Shown here in pieces: positions 16,347-24,174 of a stretch of 47,028 nucleotides of DNA. Both the position numbers and the translations under genes were made by a program. Within the stretch, counting starts at the first letter, position 1. Each line of letters starts with the position of its first letter. The notes beneath the pieces were generated by a model. That model saw nothing but the letters and a program-made list of their open reading frames with translations, ran no database searches and was not told the origin of the DNA. The stretch lies in NCBI GenBank assembly GCA_017475035.1, contig JAFVGK010000108.1:1-47028 (forward strand). Reading direction: 5' to 3'. The stretch is from Blautia sp. Lineage in GTDB: Bacteria > Bacillota > Clostridia > Lachnospirales > Lachnospiraceae.

Positions 16347-17921
16347 TTAAGCCGCGTTAGACTCTGCGAACAGATCTATTGCCGCATTGACTGCATTCAC
16401 AACCGCGCCGGAAGTGGTGGATGCGCCGGATACGCTGTCGATCTCATCATCTGCGGATGCTCCGCCGCCCTTAAGTAATTTGAAGGATTCCACATTCTTG
16501 CCTGCAAACTGTGCTTTCCAGCCCGGCTCATCGACACGCATACCCATACCTGCCGTCTCAGCCAGTTCCGTAAAGGCAATTTCATTCACGGTACCGTCGT
16601 TCAGGATACCGACCGTCAGCTTAATCTCGCCTTCAAAGCCTTCCATCGTGGATACGCTGATTGCCTGTCCGACGCTGTTGCCGGAAGCGTCCTTTCCGAC
16701 TACGACTTCGTTGATGACAATCTTGCCAAACGCGCCGTCTTTATAATTGCCGTTTGCCTGCAGCTCTTCAAACAATGATGTAATATTATCATCATATTCA
16801 AACTCAGCCGCATCCGGAAGAACCGTCTGATAAGATGCAAGGTTGGCTGCGAGCGCGTTCTCCGCGATCTTCGGCGCGGTAACCGCATTTACAAGGGCAA
16901 GGGCGCCGCCTGTCGCGATTGCGATAATCATCAGGACCAGAGCCGACTTCGGTACCGAAATCCCGTGTTTCTTTTCCTGAATACCTTCCACAAGAAGCTC
17001 CTTCTTTCCAATTCCGAACGGCTCCGGAATAATCAGGCGGTCAAGACTCGGAACCAGAAGGTTCGCGATAATGATGGCGTAGGTTGTTCCGTCTGCCATA
17101 TTGGAGTAGCAGCGGAACATCATGGACAGAAGACCGACCATACATCCGTAAAGGATCTGTCCTAACGGCGCCATGGGGCTGGTGACAGGATCTGTCGCCA
17201 TGAAGAACGCCCCGAGGACAATACCGCCGCCGCAGACCTCTGTCAGAAGATAATTGACAGAAAAGCCATGGCCGCCGAAAACAGCCATCAGGATCACAAA
17301 CGAAACCAGTGTGCTGACCGGAATCTGCCAGGTAATCGTACCGGTAAAAAGAAGATAGGCACCGCCGATCAGCAGGCAGATGACGCTGATGCCGATGTGC
17401 CCGTCTACAAAGCCCAGGAACATCTTCATGACACTGACAGAGCTGCCTCCGTTAAAAGCGGCAAGAGGAGTCGCGCTCGAGGTTCCGTCAACGCTGTACT
17501 TTGTCATAAGCGTTCCGAAGGAAATCAGCAAAAACGCGCGTCCTGCGAGAGCAGGGTTCATAAAGTTCTGTCCCAGTCCGCCAAAGAAGCATTTCACGAA
17601 AAGGATCGCAAAAAGACTTCCGATAAAGGGAATAAAAAGCGGAACCGTAGGCGGAAGCACCAGGGCAAGCAAAAGGCCGGTAACAATCGCGGAACCGTCG
17701 CGAAGCGTATTTGGCCGGTGTGTAATGTTGTTGAAAACAAACTCCGTCCCCATCGCGGAAATAATGCTCATACATACCACAATCAGGCTATGCAGACCAA
17801 AATGCCAGATACCGAACACGGTCACCGGAATCAGCGCCAGGATGACATTATACATCTCATGAAAGGTATCATGTTCTGAGCGGGCATGGGGCGAAGCGGA
17901 AACATTTAACAGGGAATTCAT
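16347..17921 (-). CDS. rnfD/rnfG: Fused Rnf subunits D and G
   Basis: A single 524-residue reading frame carries both flavin subunits. Residues about 1-315 are RnfD: about ten membrane helices, FMN site SSATPLAAF with Thr151, and the MATDPVTSPM motif near 241. Residues about 325-524 are RnfG: one membrane helix (KSALVLMIIAIATGGALALV), then an extracellular FMN-binding domain with ETAGMGMRVDEPGW near 455 and the flavinylation motif DSVSGASTTSG at 495-505. There is no stop or internal ribosome site at the joint around PKSALV. In the RnfG motif the usual FMN-bearing threonine is Ser501. The complex moves electrons from ferredoxin to NAD+ and exports Na+ or H+. The ATG at 17921 overlaps the rnfC stop by four bases. 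Confidence 0.93.
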   Translation of the reverse strand: MNSLLNVSASPHARSEHDTFHEMYNVILALIPVTVFGIWHFGLHSLIVVCMSIISAMGTEFVFNNITHRPNTLRDGSAIVTGLLLALVLPPTVPLFIPFIGSLFAILFVKCFFGGLGQNFMNPALAGRAFLLISFGTLMTKYSVDGTSSATPLAAFNGGSSVSVMKMFLGFVDGHIGISVICLLIGGAYLLFTGTITWQIPVSTLVSFVILMAVFGGHGFSVNYLLTEVCGGGIVLGAFFMATDPVTSPMAPLGQILYGCMVGLLSMMFRCYSNMADGTTYAIIIANLLVPSLDRLIIPEPFGIGKKELLVEGIQEKKHGISVPKSALVLMIIAIATGGALALVNAVTAPKIAENALAANLASYQTVLPDAAEFEYDDNITSLFEELQANGNYKDGAFGKIVINEVVVGKDASGNSVGQAISVSTMEGFEGEIKLTVGILNDGTVNEIAFTELAETAGMGMRVDEPGWKAQFAGKNVESFKLLKGGGASADDEIDSVSGASTTSGAVVNAVNAAIDLFAESNAA

Positions 17922-19273
17922 GCCTTCTCCTCCTTCTTCTTCGCATCCTGCTCTCTCTTCCAGGCCATAGCCGCAGGCTTGGTCTGTGCGAAAAGCTGGG
18001 TAAGCGGCCGTTTGGCCGGGCAGGTGTAGGTGCAGGTACCGCAGGAGATACAATCGATGCCATGGAAGCGGACATAGCGCTCATAATCCTTACGCTCGGC
18101 GGCATCCGCCATCTGCTGGGGCACAAGGCCCAACGGACATACGCGGGTGCAGCGGCCGCAGCGGATACAGTTCGTCTGAATTTTCTCCGCCTCTTCCACC
18201 GGATCCGTCAGCATGCAGGTCAGGGCGTTGCTCGTCTTGACCACCGGGATATCCCTTGAGGAAATCGCAAGACCCATCATCGGACCGCCCATCAGGACTT
18301 TCTTTGCGTTGTCCTTGATGCCTGCTTCTTCAAGAATCTCTGTTACGTTTGTGCCAAGCTTCACCATCAGGTTGCAAGGCTTCTCCACGGCATCACCTGT
18401 AACGGTCATGCCTTTTTCAATCAATGGGGTGTTTTTCACTACGGCATTATAGATTGCATGAATCGTCGTCACATTGTCGACAACACAGCCAAGATCTGCC
18501 GGCAGCGAACCGGAGGGCATATATTTACCCGTCACGGCATAGACAAGATTACGCTCAGAGCCCTGTGGATACATGACTTTGAGCACAAGGAGTGAAATCT
18601 TCTCTTCTTTTTCAATCGCCTTCGTCATCGCTTCGATGGCTCTGGGCTTATTTTCCTCAATGGCAATGACAGCCTTTGCATTCGGGAAAAGCTTGAGAAC
18701 AAGCTTGATGCCTTCCACGATCTCCTGGGGACGCTCCGTCATCAGACGGTCGTCACAGGTAATGCCCGGTTCGCACTCCGCTCCGTTTGCCACAAAATAC
18801 CGGATTGCGCCCGGATCCTTCGGGGCAAGCTTGACATGAGTCGGGAACCCCGCGCCGCCAAGTCCTACGATGCCGCCCTCTTTGATCTTCTGCAGGATAT
18901 CCTGCGGTGTGAGCTTGCGGTAAGATTTGACAGGTTTGCCCATGCCCGCTACCGGGGTGAATTTGCCGTCATTTTCAATCACAATGCAGTTTGCCATGAG
19001 GCCTGCGCCGGTCAGATGCGGCTCGATCGCCTTGACCTTGCCTGAGCAGGAGCTGTAGATATTTGCAGAGACAAAACCGTCCGCTTCCGCGATCAGCTGT
19101 CCCGCCAGCACCTCATCGCCCTTTTTCACCACGGGAACCGACGGCTTGCCGATGTGCTGGCTGAGCGGAAAGATCAAGTTTCCTTTCGGTAGGAAAGGGG
19201 TGAGCGGAAGATCACAGGTCAGCTTTTTATTTGCTTCCGGATGAACTCCGCCTCGGAATGAATAAATTCCCAT
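17918..19273 (-). CDS. rnfC: Rnf complex subunit C (NADH-binding)
   Basis: A 451-residue peripheral subunit that passes electrons to NAD+. It starts at MGIYSFRGGVHP, the typical RnfC beginning, with AAGGAG nine bases upstream. A longer reading to 19384 adds 37 unlike residues and is rejected. GGIVGLGGAGFPTHVKL (about residues 132-148) is the flavin/NADH glycine loop. The C-terminal half holds two 4Fe-4S motifs: CIRCGRCTRVCP (about 376-387) and CISCGTCTYTCPAKRP (about 415-430). First gene of the rnfC-D/G-E-A-B operon. Confidence 0.96.
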   Translation of the reverse strand: MGIYSFRGGVHPEANKKLTCDLPLTPFLPKGNLIFPLSQHIGKPSVPVVKKGDEVLAGQLIAEADGFVSANIYSSCSGKVKAIEPHLTGAGLMANCIVIENDGKFTPVAGMGKPVKSYRKLTPQDILQKIKEGGIVGLGGAGFPTHVKLAPKDPGAIRYFVANGAECEPGITCDDRLMTERPQEIVEGIKLVLKLFPNAKAVIAIEENKPRAIEAMTKAIEKEEKISLLVLKVMYPQGSERNLVYAVTGKYMPSGSLPADLGCVVDNVTTIHAIYNAVVKNTPLIEKGMTVTGDAVEKPCNLMVKLGTNVTEILEEAGIKDNAKKVLMGGPMMGLAISSRDIPVVKTSNALTCMLTDPVEEAEKIQTNCIRCGRCTRVCPLGLVPQQMADAAERKDYERYVRFHGIDCISCGTCTYTCPAKRPLTQLFAQTKPAAMAWKREQDAKKKEEKA

Positions 19274-19494
19274 AAGACACACTCTCCTTGTGCTTGTGCT
19301 GGTTGATGGTTGCTTTGCGTGGCCTGCTTTCGGCATGGCCACAATGGCACGATAAAAATCAAAGCATTTCCGAAGGGAAAGCATGCTTTCATCTGCGCCA
19401 TATATGCCAGGGCATTTTCACCACATTGAGCAGGTATATCCCGGACGAAATCTGTTTCGGCTGAAACAATACTTCCGAGGTATATACGGTAAAC

Positions 19495-19712
19495 CAGTTT
19501 TGATCAATTATGTTCGGATGAAAACAGCCGCAGGCTTTTATCCCCGCAGACAACGTCTCCTCACAAAACGCAGTTTTATACGTTGACTCATGATCACGGA
19601 TGACTATTTTGCAGCCACGCCTGCAAAAAACGCAGCCGTGGGCAAAATATGTCTCCTCACAAAACGCAGTTTTCGCAGTTTTGTGTTGACTCAATGTCTT
19701 CGGATACGGTTC
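19495..19712 (-). repeat. SD-flanked repeat, family 1, tandem array upstream of rnfC
   Basis: One full unit (19555-19658) carries hairpin CCACGGCTGC/GCAGGCGTGG, core AATAGTCATCCGTGATCATG, and AAAACTGCGTTTTGTGAGGAG at its upstream border in rnfC orientation. It abuts a partial unit (about 19651-19712) and a strongly diverged one (about 19495-19560, recognisable by TTTTCATCCGAAC). The array lies between tatC and rnfC and would be in the rnf leader or promoter region. No other gene is seen in 19274-19784. Confidence 0.75.
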
Positions 19713-19720
19713 TGACCGGG

Positions 19721-19767
19721 ATAAAAAGCTCGATGCCGGCAGCATTACAAAATGCATGGCCGCATCG
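19721..19767 (-). terminator. Terminator of the tat operon
   Basis: On the minus strand GATGCGGC...GCCGGCATC forms an imperfect stem with an inner ATGCATT/AATGC pairing, followed by GAGCTTTTT. It lies about 20 bases after the tatC stop. Confidence 0.6.
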
Positions 19768-19784
19768 TGAACGCTCACTCCGGG

Positions 19785-20588
19785 TTACTCTTCGGCTTCT
19801 TCTTTTTCTGCTTCCTCCAGCTTTCTGCTGCGGACCAGGCGGCTCAGGAAAATACTCAGTTCGTATAAGCCGAGCATCGGAAAGGCCACCATGACCTGTG
19901 AGACGACATCCGGCGGCGTGATGATCGCGGCCACAAAGAAGATCACAACGATCATGACCTTGCGGCTTCTTGCCATCCATTCTGCCCGGAGAATGCCGAT
20001 CCTGGTCAGCAATACCGAAATGACCGGCATTTCAAAGACGATCCCAAAGATGATAAAGACCGTCATCAGAAAGCTGACATACTCGCCGATACTGATATTG
20101 TTTGTGATGATTTCCATACTTACGCTGAATTTCATAAGGAAGCTCAGCATAAACGGCAGCACAATAAAATATGCGAAAGCAATCCCTATGCAGAAGCACA
20201 CCCCGCCAAAGCCAAGGGATGTGATAAAAGTCCTTCTCCCTTTTTTATCCAATGCCGGCGCACAGAACGCATATACCTGATAAGCGATCACAGGCACCGC
20301 TATCACCACGCCCCCGATCAGGGCGACGGAGAAATAGACCAGCAAAAGCTCCTGCGGCCGGATAACTATAAAATGGTAATCAAACTGCGTTCCAATGTCC
20401 GTCAGCAGTCTCACTATGCGGGAGGCAAAGCTCAGGCACAGGCAGATACCGGCAAACAGAACAACGATGCAGACGACAATGCGGTTTCGTAATTCTTTCA
20501 GATGTCCGGTCAGCGGCATGCTGCCGTCAGGATTTTGCTGCACATCCTTTTTGCGGCTTTTGCCCGCTGTTGTTTTACTGCTCATCAT
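19785..20588 (-). CDS. tatC: Sec-independent protein translocase TatC
   Basis: A 267-residue polytopic membrane protein that recognises twin-arginine signal peptides and forms the translocase core. MPLTGHLKELRNRI (about residues 24-37) is the N-terminal signature. Six membrane helices follow, with FGIVFEMPVISVLLTRIGI in the middle and AAIITPPDVVSQV near the end. The ATGATG start at 20588/20585 overlaps the end of tatA. The ribosome site is weak, so coupled translation is likely. The N-terminal about 22 residues are basic and extra compared with short TatC proteins. No twin-arginine substrate is encoded in the window. Confidence 0.95.
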   Translation of the reverse strand: MMSSKTTAGKSRKKDVQQNPDGSMPLTGHLKELRNRIVVCIVVLFAGICLCLSFASRIVRLLTDIGTQFDYHFIVIRPQELLLVYFSVALIGGVVIAVPVIAYQVYAFCAPALDKKGRRTFITSLGFGGVCFCIGIAFAYFIVLPFMLSFLMKFSVSMEIITNNISIGEYVSFLMTVFIIFGIVFEMPVISVLLTRIGILRAEWMARSRKVMIVVIFFVAAIITPPDVVSQVMVAFPMLGLYELSIFLSRLVRSRKLEEAEKEEAEE

Positions 20589-20760
20589 CGCTCGTTGTCG
20601 GCACATCCTTCGCCGTAATCTTTTCGTCGTCAGTCATCCCGTTTTTGAACTCTTTTACGCTCTTGCCGAACATTTTGGTCAGCTTCGGGATCTGAGACGG
20701 TCCGAAAATAATGACAACAATCAGCAATAAGACAATCAGTTCAGTGGTTCCGAGTTTCAT
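20575..20760 (-). CDS. tatA: TatA-type translocase subunit
   Basis: A 61-residue protein with a short N-terminal membrane helix (ELIVLLLIVVIIFG), the hinge GPSQIPKL, and an amphipathic helix KMFGKSVKEFKNGM. This is the TatA/TatE layout. It would form the protein-conducting assembly recruited by TatC. RBS AGGAGG precedes the ATG. It overlaps tatC at its end. Confidence 0.95.
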   Translation of the reverse strand: MKLGTTELIVLLLIVVIIFGPSQIPKLTKMFGKSVKEFKNGMTDDEKITAKDVPTTSDDEQ

Positions 20761-20928
20761 TTGAAGACCTCCTGTTAAAAAATTATATAAAGCGGCATGG
20801 CAAAAATGACTCGTCCTGCCACTATGACACCCGCGCCAATGCGAGGAATCTTCTTCTGTGTTATCTGTTTATATGTTTTCTGTTTCTGTGTTATCTTTTT
20901 TTATACTGTCCGTTTATATGTCGTCTGT

Positions 20929-21474
20929 TTATATTTTGTCTGTTTCGGCGCCGGCTTCCGCGCTTCCCTCCGCTGCAGAGACTGTCTTATCTGCATCCTC
21001 TGTTTCTGCGCCTTCGGCCGCTCCGGAGACATTTTCTTTTATCTGCTCTGTTCCGGCTCCCGCTTCTGCGGCCTCTGCTGTTTCAGAGACGTTTCCTTTC
21101 GTGTCCGCTGTTTCCTCTGTATCCTTTGACGTCTCCTCTTCGGAGCTGTCTGCTGCTGTTTCTTCAGCTTTCTCTTCTGTCTTTTTTGACGGCTTTGTCA
21201 GGCCTTTCAGAGAGGACTCTACGCTTTTGATGGAATCGTCAATCTCCTTTTTGGCTTCCATAATAGGATCGATCGCTTCTTTTAAAGGACGCTGTGCTTC
21301 CTCGAGGGGATCTACGACACTTTCCTTAAACTCTTTTGTCATATCATTCGTTGCTTTTTTAAACTCATTCATGGCCTTGCCGAACTTTTTCGCGTACAGC
21401 GGGAGCTTGTCCGGCCCGATCACAACCAAAGCAATGATGAAAATGACCACTAGTTCCCAAACACCGATTTTCAT
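20929..21474 (-). CDS. Second TatA/TatB-like subunit with long acidic tail
   Basis: A 181-residue protein. Residues 1-60 have the Tat layout: membrane helix ELVVIFIIALVVIG, GPDKLPLYAK hinge, amphipathic KKFGKAMNEFKKA. Residues about 60-181 are a long, low-complexity tail rich in Glu, Ala, Thr and Ser. The length and long tail recall TatB, while the helix is TatA-like. It may act as a TatB substitute in a TatABC-like set, which is unusual in Firmicutes that normally use TatA plus TatC. It is the first gene of the tat operon, with GGGGATA before the ATG, and diverges from apbE across 126 bases. Confidence 0.8.
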   Translation of the reverse strand: MKIGVWELVVIFIIALVVIGPDKLPLYAKKFGKAMNEFKKATNDMTKEFKESVVDPLEEAQRPLKEAIDPIMEAKKEIDDSIKSVESSLKGLTKPSKKTEEKAEETAADSSEEETSKDTEETADTKGNVSETAEAAEAGAGTEQIKENVSGAAEGAETEDADKTVSAAEGSAEAGAETDKI

Positions 21475-21600
21475 AGCCGTATCCCCTTTTTTATGTTATA
21501 ATAACAAAGCATCTGTTGTCCCTCTGTCCTATTTCAGGTCAGAAAGGAAACGCAGAATATTGCCTGCAGCATCACGATCACCCCATATGAGGAGAGACCC

Positions 21601-22725
21601 ATGAAAAAAACAACGATCCAGAAATCACGTCAGTTTCTTCTGCCCGCCCTTGCGCTGTGCATCCTCGGAGGATGCCTGATCCCACAGATCCGGCACGCAA
21701 AGCCGCAGGACGGTCAGGAATCCGGAAGCTATATCGTAGAAGCAGCCGAGGATCCGGAAGCCGGCGAAAAAGAAGTCCGCAATGTTTTCAGCATGGATAC
21801 CGTCATCACCCTGACCGCCTACGGTCAGAACCGTCAAAAGGCGCTTGACATGGCGGAAGCGGAAATCCTTCGTCTGAATGATCTCTTAAGCACCGGGCTT
21901 GCCGACAGTGAAATCTCCCGGCTGAATGCCTCCGGAAGCATGATTTTGTCCGATGACACCTCCGCTATCGTGGCAAAGGCCCTGGAGCTCTATGACAGCA
22001 CAGACGGGCTTTTCGACATCACGATCTATCCGCTGATGCAGCTGTGGGGCTTTACCAGCCAGCAATACCATGTGCCGACGGCCGAGGAGCTGGATGACGC
22101 TGTTGCGCGCATCGGATCCGACCGCATTGCCTACAATGCCGAAAGTCATGAGATCACCCTCGGAGAAGGGCAGACCATCGATCTCGGCGGCATCGCCAAG
22201 GGCTTTACCTCCGCCCGTCTCATGGATATCTACCGCCAGGCGGGAATCAGCTCCGGACTCGTATCTCTGGGAGGGAACGTGCAATGTCTGAACGCCAAGC
22301 CTGACGGTTCCCCATACCGTATCGCGATCCGTGATCCCTTTGGAACGGAGCTTGACTTTGCCGCCACGATGGAAATCACCAATGAAGCGATCATTACCTC
22401 CGGCGGATATGAACGGTACTTTACGGATGAGGCATCCGGCGTCACTTATCAGCATATCATGGATCCGCGAACCGGAAATCCCGCAAAGACCGATCTGGCA
22501 TCCGTATCCATCATTACACAGGACGGCATGCTCGGAGACGGTCTCTCCACTTCCCTGTATATCATGGGCATGGAAGGCGCCGTTTCCTACTGGCGGGAAC
22601 ATCAGGAAGAATTTCAGATGGTGCTGATCGACCCCGACGGAAATCTTTTCGTCACGGAAGGCTTAAAAGATCAGATGCTTACTCCGGAACGGTTTTCCAT
22701 CATCACGGCCGGGAATTCACGTTAA
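21601..22725 (+). CDS. apbE: FAD:protein FMN transferase (flavin transferase ApbE)
   Basis: A 374-residue extracellular lipoprotein (signal peptide ending LGGC, Cys25). It covalently attaches FMN from FAD to Thr/Ser in DxxSGA[TS] motifs. NVFSMDTVITLTAYG (about residues 61-75) opens the domain. TIDLGGIAKGFTSARL (about 196-211) is the FAD-binding motif, QHIMDPRTGNPAK (about 284-296) the metal/flavin loop, and DGLSTSLYIMG (about 313-323) the end of the active site. Its natural targets, RnfD and RnfG, are encoded 3 kb away. RBS GAGGAGAG lies five bases upstream. It diverges from the tat operon. Confidence 0.95.
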   Translation: MKKTTIQKSRQFLLPALALCILGGCLIPQIRHAKPQDGQESGSYIVEAAEDPEAGEKEVRNVFSMDTVITLTAYGQNRQKALDMAEAEILRLNDLLSTGLADSEISRLNASGSMILSDDTSAIVAKALELYDSTDGLFDITIYPLMQLWGFTSQQYHVPTAEELDDAVARIGSDRIAYNAESHEITLGEGQTIDLGGIAKGFTSARLMDIYRQAGISSGLVSLGGNVQCLNAKPDGSPYRIAIRDPFGTELDFAATMEITNEAIITSGGYERYFTDEASGVTYQHIMDPRTGNPAKTDLASVSIITQDGMLGDGLSTSLYIMGMEGAVSYWREHQEEFQMVLIDPDGNLFVTEGLKDQMLTPERFSIITAGNSR

Positions 22726-23008
22726 CCGCAAGACTTTTATAGTATATCATGTTTTATACCATTTTTCCACTACATTTTCAATTGATGTTGTAAGATGTTG
22801 TTCAAAATATACAACGCTTTCCTGCTGTTTATTGTGAAATCAAGCATTGTATTTTTCAGAATACGCTGTCAGATCATTGCCGTGTTTTCAGGATCCCTTC
22901 TAAATCCCTTCTAAGGACAGAAAACCGGCATGATTGGCGGTGAAGTTACGGCTTTCGTGTTCTGGCCCGTTTCTTGATCCGCCTGATACAGCAGAAAGGA
23001 AGATATCT

Positions 23009-23617
23009 ATGACCACCTTTTACCGTCTTTCCTCAGACAGTGAAAAAAGAATAAAAAAGTCCCGCAGACATATACGTCTCTTTCAGAATATCAGAAAATT
23101 AGAAAAAGAAGGCCGTTTTTCTGAAGAGAAGAAAGCAATCCAGCACGGCTCCACCACGGTTTATGCCCACAGCGTCAATGTTGCCCGCCTCAGCTCCTTT
23201 CTTGCCGACCACCTTCCCCTGAAGGTTCATCAACAGTCTCTGGTCCGCGGAGCCCTGCTGCACGACTATTTTCTCTATGACTGGCACCATAAGGACGAAT
23301 GTCCCAGCCGGTGGCATGGATTTACCCATCCCGGCTGCGCCGCGGAAAATGCCGAGAGAGATTTCCGGCTCAATGACGTTGAGAAAGATATTATCCGTCA
23401 TCATATGTTTCCGCTGACTCTCTCGCCGCCTAAAACAAAAGAAGGCTGGATCGTCTGCATCGCCGATAAGATCTGCGCCGTGCAGGAAACAGCGGGTCCC
23501 ATGGTCGGGAAAGCACAGAAATCCGGAGCAGCCGCAGGCAAATGGGCCGGAAAAAGCGCATCCAGGCTTTGGCACGCCGCAAAACGGGCGGCAGCCAGAC
23601 ATACGGCAAAGGATTGA
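23009..23617 (+). CDS. HD-domain phosphohydrolase-like protein
   Basis: A 202-residue soluble protein with metal-binding HD-superfamily residues: HSVNVARLSSFLADHL (about residues 53-68), GALLHDYFLYDW with the HD pair (about 81-92), HHMFP (about 133) and CIADKICAVQE (about 151-161). The C-terminal 40 residues are Ala/Lys/Arg-rich. The substrate is unknown; nucleotides or cyclic dinucleotides are typical of such proteins. The ATG at 23009 has AGAAAGGA eight bases upstream. A longer reading to 22934 lacks support. The 283-base gap after apbE shows no clear terminator or gene. Confidence 0.78.
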   Translation: MTTFYRLSSDSEKRIKKSRRHIRLFQNIRKLEKEGRFSEEKKAIQHGSTTVYAHSVNVARLSSFLADHLPLKVHQQSLVRGALLHDYFLYDWHHKDECPSRWHGFTHPGCAAENAERDFRLNDVEKDIIRHHMFPLTLSPPKTKEGWIVCIADKICAVQETAGPMVGKAQKSGAAAGKWAGKSASRLWHAAKRAAARHTAKD

Positions 23618-23666
23618 CCAGGAAGGAATAACCGACGCCTAACCGAAAAAATATTCATTTTTCCTC

Positions 23667-23695
23667 TTGCATTTTCTCTCAAAAAGAGTTATGAT
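23667..23695 (+). promoter_or_regulatory. Promoter of tRNA-Ala
   Basis: TTGCAT (23667-23672) and TATGAT (23690-23695) are 17 bases apart, 12 bases before the tRNA. Confidence 0.75.
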
Positions 23696-23707
23696 ATCCT
23701 TCGGCTT

Positions 23708-23779
23708 GGGGATATAGCTCAGTGGGAGAGCGTTCGGTTCGCATCCGAGAGGCCGTGGGTTCGAATCCCATTATCTCCA
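23708..23779 (+). tRNA. tRNA-Ala (anticodon CGC)
   Basis: 72 nt. The acceptor GGGGATA/TATCTCC contains the G3:U70 alanine identity pair. The anticodon loop TTCGCAT reads CGC, and the T-arm is GGGTTCGAATCCC. The CCA end is not encoded. Confidence 0.95.
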
Positions 23780-23784
23780 CTTTT

Positions 23785-23816
23785 CAGGCAGGGACTGATG
23801 TCTCTGCCTTTTTTTT
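23785..23816 (+). terminator. Terminator after tRNA-Ala
   Basis: AGGCAGGGAC-TGAT-GTCTCTGCCT followed by TTTTTTTT. Confidence 0.9.
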
Positions 23817-23944
23817 GCAGAGGCACTGCCCGGGTATGTGTCACCTGCCGGTGACCTGCGCCTATCCGAGAGCAGAAGCCGCCGCTTCGCCTCCCTCTGC
23901 CCCGTATTCACCTCGTCTTTCTCTTCTGAATATCATGACTGCAT

Positions 23945-24054
23945 CGACAAAAGCCTGATTCTGCGGATCGCTCCCAGCAGAGCTACTCTCATGTCTGTGG
24001 ACGACAAAAGGTCATGTACAAATGAGCTTTCTCATCTGTGCATGACCTTTTGTC
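23945..24054. repeat. Hairpin repeat, family 2, short copy
   Basis: It starts CGACAAAAGCCTGATTCTGC like position 1 of the window and ends with a GGTCATG...AATGAG/CTCAT...CATGACC hairpin and TTTTGTC. It lacks the 140-base middle part of the copy at 1-252. A family-1 remnant follows at once. Confidence 0.75.
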
Positions 24055-24068
24055 TTTTCCTGAAACGC

Positions 24069-24150
24069 TCTTCTCTTAAAACACAGTTTTATACTGACAT
24101 TCTTTTCCCGGATGATAATTCTGCTGCGTCTGCATCCGGATCATGGCTGA
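24069..24150. repeat. SD-flanked repeat, family 1, decayed copy
   Basis: AAAACACAGTTTTATACTGAC, then CCCGGATGATAATTCTGCTGC, then a GC-rich stretch, in the same order as the intact units. It lies after the BIG2 gene (minus strand) rather than before a gene. The rest of 23617-24174 is tRNA-Ala, its signals and family-2 repeat. Confidence 0.55.
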
Positions 24151-24174
24151 AGCATTTCCTGTACCGCCGGTATC

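Noticed and set aside
17268-17879. Plus-strand 203-codon frame
   Set aside because: Antisense to the RnfD half; highly charged, shadow-like product.
19274-19384. N-terminal extension of rnfC
   Set aside because: RnfC proteins begin at MGIYSFRGGVHP, which has a good ribosome site; the extra 37 residues have neither homology nor a site.
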